NCBI RefSeq assembly: GCF_003054555.1
Contig: NZ_CP026305.1
Coordinates: 1 to 64,000, forward strand
Direction of reading: 5' to 3'
Length of the DNA stretch: 64,000 nt
Origin: Streptomyces lunaelactis
Lineage (GTDB): Bacteria > Actinomycetota > Actinomycetes > Streptomycetales > Streptomycetaceae
Positions 58,625 to 64,000 of this stretch are shown here, one piece after another; within the stretch, counting starts at the first letter, position 1, and every line of letters begins with the position of its first letter. The notes beneath the pieces were generated by a model. That model was not told where the DNA came from, did no database searches, and worked only from the letters and a program-made list of their open reading frames with translations. A program made the translations under genes and the position numbers.

Positions 58625-59506
58625 ATGACGACGGTGCCGGGCAGGTCGGTCCCCAAGGGCGACACCATCAGGCACCACGAGGTGAGTGACGCCTTCTACC
58701 GACTCCTCCTCGGCCCGACCATGGTGTGTTCCGGCGGGTACTGGGAGGACGGCGAAGGGCTGACCGAGACCCTGGACGAGGCCCAGGAGCGCAAGCTCGA
58801 CCGGTTCGTCGAACTCGCCGGGGCCGCGGGCACCCGGCGGGTCCTCGATGTCGGCTGCGGCTGGGGCACCATGCTCAACCGGCTCACCGTCGTCCACGGC
58901 GTGGAGCAGGCCGTCGGCCTCACCCCCAGCCGCACCCAGGAGCAGTTCATCACCGGCTTCGGCAACCCGCGGATCTCGGCACGGGTGGAGAGCTGGGAGG
59001 ACCACACGACGCAGGACCTGTACGACGCGGCGTTCTGCATCAACGCACTGGAGCAGGTCGTCCCCTCCGTGCTCGCGCCGCGCGAGCGCGCCGAGAGGTA
59101 CCGGGCCTTCTTCTCCACGGTGGGTGCCGTGCTCAAGCCGGGCGCGCGGTTCGTCCTGCACACCATGACCGCCGAGACTCTGCCCGTGAACGGACGGCTG
59201 CTGGAGGACCTGAGGTTCCTGCGGCGCGCCGATTCTCCGTTCCACGCCGGCCACATCCCGCACCTGCACGAGCTGGCGCAGGCCGCCGACGGCCTCTTCG
59301 ACGTCATCGAGATCGTCAACGAGCGCGAGTCGTTCGCGGTCGCCTGCCGCGCGTGGCTCCACCGCCTGGCTCAGTGCCGTGACGTGGCCGTTGTGCTGGC
59401 GGGTGAGGAGGTCGTGGCCCGCTTCGAGCGCTGCCTGGGCATCTTCGCGTACACGCTCGAGGACAAGTTCTTCAACAACTTCCGCGTCACCATCGCCCGG
59501 CGCTGA
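58625..59506 (+). CDS. SAM-dependent methyltransferase
   Basis: A 293-residue class I methyltransferase. Motif I VLDVGCGWGT lies at 73-82, in the style of cyclopropane-synthase and small-molecule methyltransferases, followed by AVGLTPSRTQEQF (motif I'-II region) and FVLHTMTAET. ATG 58625 is preferred over an upstream frame since the SARP repeat lies upstream. It starts 114 bp after the SARP stop and carries its own SARP box. Methylation of the peptide, of a precursor or of an oxygen introduced by a P450 is inferred; the acceptor is not visible. Confidence 0.88.
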   Translation: MTTVPGRSVPKGDTIRHHEVSDAFYRLLLGPTMVCSGGYWEDGEGLTETLDEAQERKLDRFVELAGAAGTRRVLDVGCGWGTMLNRLTVVHGVEQAVGLTPSRTQEQFITGFGNPRISARVESWEDHTTQDLYDAAFCINALEQVVPSVLAPRERAERYRAFFSTVGAVLKPGARFVLHTMTAETLPVNGRLLEDLRFLRRADSPFHAGHIPHLHELAQAADGLFDVIEIVNERESFAVACRAWLHRLAQCRDVAVVLAGEEVVARFERCLGIFAYTLEDKFFNNFRVTIARR

Positions 59507-59560
59507 CTGCCCTGACGGCGACGACGGGCTGAGAAGCGGAGAGGCGCCCGCCCTCCGCTC

Positions 59561-59620
59561 AGAGGTCGTTTCATCCTGTTGTTTCATCCCTGGATGAAAC
59601 AACAGGATGAAACGACCTCT
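59561..59620. terminator. Near-perfect 60-bp palindrome (29-bp arms)
   Basis: Arms 59561-59589 and 59592-59620 are fully complementary around CT, and each contains GTTTCATCC twice. It sits between the convergent methyltransferase and winged-helix genes, overlapping the 3' end of the latter. It is most likely a bidirectional terminator, possibly also a binding site. Confidence 0.7.
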
Positions 59621-59897
59621 CAAGACACTGCCAGAGCGCGTCATCGTCACTGCGCCGGTACCAGCGGCGCCTCTCCCCCGCCGTCCGCGGCAGCTTCCGC
59701 GCCAGGCCCGCCTCCACCAAAGCCCGCATCGGGGCGTGGTAGACACTCGCCGGCACCTCCTGGGCGATTGCGAGATCGCCCAGGCACACCCCGCGTCCGT
59801 CCGCCGAGACGAGGGCCAGCATCAGCTCCGCCCGGTAGCGGTTGCCGAAGACCGGCACGGACGCCTCACGCAGTCGCTCCAAGACTTCTTGAGACAT
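59571..59897 (-). CDS. ArsR/MarR-like winged-helix regulator
   Basis: A 108-residue protein with a winged helix: CLGDLAIAQEVPASVYHAPM as the helix-turn-helix and LARKLPRTAGERRRWYRRS as the wing. No metal-binding cysteine pair typical of classical ArsR is seen, so another signal is likely. The 3' end lies inside the 60-bp palindrome. ATG 59897 is preceded by a repeated ATCATGA and AT-rich sequence that probably includes its promoter and operator. Relation to the cluster is uncertain. Confidence 0.75.
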   Translation of the reverse strand: MSQEVLERLREASVPVFGNRYRAELMLALVSADGRGVCLGDLAIAQEVPASVYHAPMRALVEAGLARKLPRTAGERRRWYRRSDDDALWQCLERSFHPVVSSRDETTG

Positions 59898-60022
59898 GAT
59901 TCATGATTCGCTAATCACAAATCTGATGTCAAGAGGGCGGGAGTCGTGCCTTCGACGGGCAGCGGAGTCCAGAGGCTGCCATGCGGTGTTGTCGCCGCGG
60001 CCGGCGCCGCTACGGTGGCCCG

Positions 60023-60349
60023 GTGACTGTCGCGAACGACTCGGCGGGCGGCGCTGCCGCCAGCACCGGTTTCACCGTCTCCGTCGAACTGTCCATGGCA
60101 CTGGCCGCTCAAGGGCCGCACGGTGAGCGGGCGTTGAACCTCCTGCGGGATGCGGCGGCAGTTCTGTCCGACCCGACCCGGTGGAACGCCCCGTACGAAG
60201 CCTCCGAGATCGATGCCACGAACGATCAGTTAGGGGCGGACCGGAAACGCCGGTCCGCCCCTTGCCCGTGGCGATGTCAGCTCACGGTGTATGGCGCCTT
60301 CGCGGCTTTCGCCGTGTTCAGCAGGGCCTTACTCAGGGTCGGCCAGTAG
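60023..60349 (+). CDS. Small hypothetical protein, doubtful 3' end
   Basis: A GTG-started frame of 108 residues beginning VTVANDSAGGAAASTGF with an amphipathic middle (SMALAAQGPHGERALNLLR) and WNAPYEASEIDATND. The start is near-leaderless after TACGGT. The frame runs through a strong hairpin at 60233 and into the 3' end of the convergent peptidase gene, so its last 40 residues are suspect and the gene may be truncated or not real. Confidence 0.3.
   Translation: MTVANDSAGGAAASTGFTVSVELSMALAAQGPHGERALNLLRDAAAVLSDPTRWNAPYEASEIDATNDQLGADRKRRSAPCPWRCQLTVYGAFAAFAVFSRALLRVGQ
60233..60261 (-). terminator. Terminator of the carboxypeptidase gene
   Basis: GGGGCGGACCGG, loop AAACG, CCGGTCCGCCCC, a 12-bp perfect stem 15 bp after the M14 stop. 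Confidence 0.8.
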
Positions 60350-61650
60350 GACTCGCTGATGCACGAGTAGGCGGGCAGGAATCCATTGCAGGCGCTGTTC
60401 GTGGTGGAGCCAACCTCGACGGTGAGGCTGGGTACCCCTAGTTCGCCGTAGGCCCAGTCGTCGGTCCCGCCGGACGCGGCGTAGAGGAGTTCGCCGGGCT
60501 GCCCGTAGGTGTAGCCGGTGTCCTTGGCGAACCCTGCCGCGATGGCCCGAAGTGACGCGTCGTTGGGACCGTCGTCCGTCGTCCAGGCCCAGGGGAACAG
60601 CACCATTCGGATGTCGCTGTGCAGGCTGATGAAGATGCCCCGGGTGCTGGGCGAGGCCGCGTCGGTGACCTCCGGTCCACGGGTGTCCGGGTACAGCTTG
60701 CGGAACAGCCCTTCGAGGGCGGTGTTCTCCGGCTCGGAGTCCGCCGCGGGGCCTCGGTAGGCAGGGCTGCACGGGTCGCCGGAGGATCCGCCGGAGTTCC
60801 ACTTGAAGCCGGCATTGCGGTTGAGGTCGACGCCGGACTGACTGTTGCCTGTGGGTGGGTTGGCGCAGGTCGTGCCGTTGTCGGTGTTGGCGTTCTTGCG
60901 TTGCAGGTACGGTGCGTCGCCGCCCTCCTGGACGATGTCGACGCCGTCCGGGTTGGCGACAGGGATCACCCAGAACTCTGTGGAGTTCATCAGCGAGGTG
61001 ACGGCCGCGTCGTCGCCGTAGCTGTCGACGAGCTGGTCGATCCAGCGGCGGGCGATCTCGCCGGTCGCGATCTCGCGTGCGTGCACCTGGCCCACGACGA
61101 CGTACCGCGGCTTGGGCGCTTTCGGGTCGAGGGAACAGTCCTTCTCGCTGGTGATGTGCGTGATGCAGATGGCCTTGAGCTCGTGTCCGCCCTTGCCCTT
61201 CAGCTTGCGCCACGACTTCCCGTAGTCGACCACCTTCGCGAGTCCGGGCTTTTGCCGCGCGACCTGCTCCATGTGCGCGTACTGGCCGTTGACGGTGAGG
61301 TAACCGCCGTAGTAGGTGCTGTCGGCGGCGTCGGGAACGTCCCACTGCACTGCGGGCAGCTCACGCTTGACGGTCGACCGGAACCCGAGCGCGGTCAGGC
61401 GCTCCCGCTCCGTCTCGCCGCCGAGCACACGCAGTCCGTCGGCGCTGCTGCCTTCCATGACGTCGAATCCCTTGCCCTCCAGCAGAGCCGCGTCCGCGGC
61501 CGCGTTGGAGCGGACGGGAACGCTCAGCTCGTACGTCGGCGCGGGGGCGCCTGAAGGAGCCGGTTCCGCGGCGCCGGTGGGGCCGGCCGCCAGGAATGCG
61601 GTGATGGCGACACCGGCCGCGAGCAGGGCTGTGAATGGTCTTCTGCGCAT
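60277..61650 (-). CDS. Secreted M14 zinc carboxypeptidase
   Basis: A 457-residue exported peptidase. Residues 1-28 are a signal peptide (MRRRPF, hydrophobic core, cleavage after GAA). The zinc motif is HAREIATGE (His and Glu), the second His is in ISLHSD, the substrate Arg in VDLNRN, and the catalytic Glu in VEVGST. Such enzymes remove C-terminal residues from peptides outside the cell. ATG 61650 with GGAGGGG upstream is chosen. A GTTTG-N4-CAAAC palindrome lies 80 bp upstream, shared with the permease gene. Probably nitrogen scavenging rather than part of the cluster. Confidence 0.92.
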   Translation of the reverse strand: MRRRPFTALLAAGVAITAFLAAGPTGAAEPAPSGAPAPTYELSVPVRSNAAADAALLEGKGFDVMEGSSADGLRVLGGETERERLTALGFRSTVKRELPAVQWDVPDAADSTYYGGYLTVNGQYAHMEQVARQKPGLAKVVDYGKSWRKLKGKGGHELKAICITHITSEKDCSLDPKAPKPRYVVVGQVHAREIATGEIARRWIDQLVDSYGDDAAVTSLMNSTEFWVIPVANPDGVDIVQEGGDAPYLQRKNANTDNGTTCANPPTGNSQSGVDLNRNAGFKWNSGGSSGDPCSPAYRGPAADSEPENTALEGLFRKLYPDTRGPEVTDAASPSTRGIFISLHSDIRMVLFPWAWTTDDGPNDASLRAIAAGFAKDTGYTYGQPGELLYAASGGTDDWAYGELGVPSLTVEVGSTTNSACNGFLPAYSCISESYWPTLSKALLNTAKAAKAPYTVS

Positions 61651-61975
61651 GAACCCCTCCTGGGTGTGCACGCCTCTTGTGCTGTGTCGACGACGCGTGA
61701 AGCTGGCGGCGTCACATCAAGGGCATTACGTTTGAGGCCAAACGATATGATTGAGCGATAGCCCGGTCAACAGTTCGGGGATACGTCTTGCGACTGCTCC
61801 GACCACCCTCGGGGAGGGCTCGTTCGGGCGCCATGACAGCCCATGCCGAACCGGCCGCCAGCCCCCTGAATCGTGTGGACAGGCGTCGTATCGACATGGT
61901 TGTGCGGCTCGTGTCCGCGCGGCCCGGGAAGTTCCGTCCGCAGGCTCGGCACTCGGTTCTGTTCGCCCCGGCGGG
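61651..61975. other. Intergenic stretch permease / carboxypeptidase
   Basis: A 325-bp gap. Only the palindrome at 61730-61743 and AT-rich promoter-like DNA around it were noticed; no gene. Confidence 0.5.
61730..61743. promoter_or_regulatory. Palindrome GTTTGAGGCCAAAC
   Basis: Upstream of the carboxypeptidase gene; almost identical to the palindrome at 63559-63572 before the permease gene. It is a candidate operator of a local nitrogen or amine regulator. Confidence 0.5.
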
Positions 61976-63478
61976 TCACTGCCGGGGCGGACGAGGACGT
62001 CGCGCCCGCGCGGAACCCGCCCCCCGGTCGGCGCGTCGGCCTCGCAGTTGGCGGACCCCAGCGACCAGCAGGATGGCAGCGGTCAGCGCGCCGGACGAGA
62101 ACAACTGGGTCCGGGCGCCGGCGTCGGTGCACATCAGCACCAGAACGCCCACCATGCCGACGAGCGCGACCCAGGTCAGCCAGGGGTACCCCCACATGCG
62201 TACCGTCAGCTCCGTGCCGGGATCCCGCTCTGCCGCGCGACGGATGCGGAGTTGGGAGACGGCGATGGCGATCCACACCAGCAGAATGATGGCGCCGATG
62301 GAGTTCAGCAGGAACGGCAGTACGCGATCCGGTGCAAAGAAGTTGAGCAGCACGGCGGCGAATCCGAAGGAGACCGAGGCCAGCACGGCACGTCTGGGGG
62401 CTCCGGACCGGGCGAGCCGGAGCAGGGCGTGCGGGGCGTCACCGCGCTCTGCGAGCGAGAAGGCCATGCGCGAGGCGCCGTAGAGATTCGCGTTGAGCGC
62501 GGACAGCAGCGAGGTAAGCACGACAGCGTTCATCAGCGAGGCAGAGCCAGGTACGCCGATGTGCTGCAGGACGCTGACGAACGGGCTGGTGGCCTCGGAG
62601 GCGGAATCCCAGGGCAACAGCAGCACCATGAGCGCGATCGAACCGATGTAGAAGACGAGCAGCCGGACGATGACGGTACGGGTGGCCTTGCGGACTGCCT
62701 CCGACGGGTTGTCGGACTCGGCGGCGGCGATCGTGACGAGCTCCATGCCGCCGAAGGAGAACACGACGGCCAGCAGGCCGGTCAGTACGCCTGCGACACC
62801 GTGCGGCAGGAAGCCCCCGTGGCCGGTCAGATGGGTAAGCCCGACCGGGTCTGTATCGGGCAGCAGGCCGAACACCGCCAGGGATCCGAGGACCAGGAAG
62901 CCGACGACAGCGGCGATCTTGATCGCACCGAACCAGAACTCGAACTCGCCGAAGGAGCCGACGGAACACAGGTTCACCCCGGTCAGGACGGCCATGAACA
63001 GCAGCACCCAGCCCCACTGGGGCACTGCTGGGAGCCAGCCGTGGGCGATGGTGGCCGCCGCAGTCGCCTCCGCCGCCACGACCACGACGAGGAGCCACCA
63101 GTAGAGCCAGCCGACGGTGAAGCCGGCCCAGCAGCCGAGCGCCTTCTCCGCGTACACGGAGAACGACCCGCTGCTGGGCTGCGCGACGGCCATCTCACCG
63201 AGCATGCGCATGATCAGCACCATGAGCAGGCCGGCGAGTGCGTAGGAGACCAGGATGCCGGGTCCGGCGGTCTGGATGCCAGCGCCGGAGCCCACGAAGA
63301 GGCCAGCGCCGATGGCACCGCTGATCGCCAGCATCGTGACGTGGCGCCCCCTGAGGCCTGTCCCGAGCCGGGGCGCCGTGTGCGAGGGGCCCGAAGCCCT
63401 CCGGGACGGGTCGGCCGGTGGTCCGAGGGGGTTCGGGAGGGTCGGTTTCGCGTTTTCGGCTGATCTGGGGAGTGTCAT
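61976..63478 (-). CDS. Amino acid permease (APC superfamily, AAT type)
   Basis: A 500-residue protein with twelve membrane helices. The N-terminal ISGAIGAGLFVGSGAGIQTAGP and the helix 6-7 region FSFGGMELVTIAAAESDNP are the consensus of GABA/aromatic/branched-chain permeases. ATG 63478 is chosen because the longer frame lacks conservation. The glutamine-synthetase-like gene lies upstream on the same strand, suggesting amine or amino acid uptake linked to gamma-glutamylation. The palindrome at 63559 is 81 bp upstream of the start. Confidence 0.92.
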   Translation of the reverse strand: MTLPRSAENAKPTLPNPLGPPADPSRRASGPSHTAPRLGTGLRGRHVTMLAISGAIGAGLFVGSGAGIQTAGPGILVSYALAGLLMVLIMRMLGEMAVAQPSSGSFSVYAEKALGCWAGFTVGWLYWWLLVVVVAAEATAAATIAHGWLPAVPQWGWVLLFMAVLTGVNLCSVGSFGEFEFWFGAIKIAAVVGFLVLGSLAVFGLLPDTDPVGLTHLTGHGGFLPHGVAGVLTGLLAVVFSFGGMELVTIAAAESDNPSEAVRKATRTVIVRLLVFYIGSIALMVLLLPWDSASEATSPFVSVLQHIGVPGSASLMNAVVLTSLLSALNANLYGASRMAFSLAERGDAPHALLRLARSGAPRRAVLASVSFGFAAVLLNFFAPDRVLPFLLNSIGAIILLVWIAIAVSQLRIRRAAERDPGTELTVRMWGYPWLTWVALVGMVGVLVLMCTDAGARTQLFSSGALTAAILLVAGVRQLRGRRADRGAGSARARRPRPPRQ

Positions 63479-63558
63479 GGTGCGTTCCGTTCGGTTCGGC
63501 GGGGAATGCGCAGCAGAGGAGTGCGGAGCAATACGCGGCCAGCCTGCACATGAATATT

Positions 63559-63572
63559 GTTTGATGCCAAAC
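63559..63572. promoter_or_regulatory. Palindrome GTTTGATGCCAAAC
   Basis: Part of a longer TTGTTTG-N4-CAAACAA palindrome between the glutamine-synthetase-like and permease genes. Confidence 0.5.
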
Positions 63573-63632
63573 AAATACGAGATCACGCGGGCTCGGGAGC
63601 CTCGCGCCGGGGGCCCGGGGAGTGCGAGGCCG

Positions 63633-64000
63633 TCAGATCAGCTGGGCGTACTGGCGGAACTCCCAGTCGGTGACGTGCCGTTCGAAGCGGGCCAGCTCGT
63701 CCCGCTTGAATATCAGGAAGGCGTCGACGAAGGGCCTGCCGAGCACTTCTGTGAGTTCGACGTCGGCTTCCAGAGCGTCGAGTGCCTCACCGAGGCTCGT
63801 CGGCAGCTTCGGAGCGTTGGCGGGGTCGTAGCCGTAGCCGCCGGTTGAGGTGGGCGGCTCGGCCGCCGACCGGATCCCCAGTCCGACGGCGGCAACCAGT
63901 CCGGCGATGGCGAGGTACGGGTTCGCGGTGGCGTCGCCGAGGCGCATCTCCAGACGGGAGCCGCCGCCGCGCTCGGGCGGAATGCGCACCATGGCGCCGC
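63633..64000 (-). CDS. Glutamine synthetase-like protein, C-terminal part
   Basis: The gene runs off the window end; about 122 C-terminal residues are visible. RIPPERGGGSRLEMRLGDA, NPYLAIAGLVAAVGLGI and LGEALDALEAD are the conserved C-terminal block of class I glutamine synthetases, and the end FERHVTDWEFRQYAQLI is typical of actinobacterial GlnA3/GlnA4-like gamma-glutamyl-polyamine or ethanolamine synthetases. A permease gene follows on the same strand. The choice between true GlnA and amine-specific forms needs the missing N-terminal part. Confidence 0.85.
   Translation of the reverse strand, partial: GAMVRIPPERGGGSRLEMRLGDATANPYLAIAGLVAAVGLGIRSAAEPPTSTGGYGYDPANAPKLPTSLGEALDALEADVELTEVLGRPFVDAFLIFKRDELARFERHVTDWEFRQYAQLI

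Overview
The window reads as Streptomyces chromosome: very high GC, strong third-position GC bias, GTG/TTG starts, TTA codons in a few genes, and typical families (LmbU, SARP/BTAD, DUF4097, RDD, MMPL). Its centre is a large non-ribosomal peptide (NRPS) cluster, roughly 5.5-59.5 kb. No rRNA, tRNA, CRISPR array or insertion sequence was recognised.

Left edge (1-2.7 kb): a gene-poor stretch with CGCTTCGCT repeats and several perfect inverted repeats, then two overlapping winged-helix genes resembling plasmid RepL proteins, the first broken by a one-base frameshift. This looks like a plasmid or integrative-element remnant. A conserved hypothetical follows.

Left flank (3-15 kb): RDD membrane protein, ribbon-helix-helix regulator, DUF4097 protein, P450 plus 3Fe-4S ferredoxin, GtrA-like protein, MMPL pump, a second P450, a small hypothetical, an MFS pump and a TetR regulator. 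Four control regions here, and a fifth at 56.3 kb before the second DUF4097/ABC operon, carry tandem 13-bp palindromic boxes at 18-19 bp pitch overlapping similar minus-strand promoters.

Precursor block (15.3-24.4 kb): argJ-argB-argD-argC (glutamate to ornithine), mbtH, a KtzI-type ornithine N5-hydroxylase and a KtzT-type piperazate synthase, then an LmbU regulator and a chorismate mutase (aromatic supply). The first seven form a complete glutamate to ornithine to N5-hydroxyornithine to piperazate route.

Assembly line (24.6-53.2 kb, all minus strand): type II thioesterase; NRPS A(Phe)-T-E-C-A*-T; NRPS C-A-T-E-C-A-T-C-A-T-E-C-A-T-TE; an FAD monooxygenase; and a stand-alone C-A-T protein. The five A domains outside the Phe and stand-alone ones share a DVxSxAAYA pocket that I read as piperazate-type; the second A of the first NRPS (A*) has lost catalytic motifs. 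Predicted product: a hexapeptide D-Phe-X-D-Pip-L-Pip-D-Pip-L-Pip, released by the terminal TE, with P450, FAD-enzyme, ketoreductase and methyltransferase as possible tailoring steps.

Right flank (53.5-64 kb): DUF4097-ABC exporter operon, an orphan actIII-type ketoreductase, a SARP activator, a methyltransferase, a small winged-helix regulator, then probable non-cluster genes: secreted M14 carboxypeptidase, amino acid permease and the C-terminal part of a glutamine-synthetase-like gene cut by the window end.

Regulatory reading: SARP-type direct heptamers (11-bp pitch) lie before the chorismate mutase, the lmbU gene, the methyltransferase and the SARP gene; a separate TGTCC-N8-GGACA palindrome lies before argJ/mbtH, ktzI/ktzT and the type II thioesterase. 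Two layers of cluster control are inferred, plus an export regulon.
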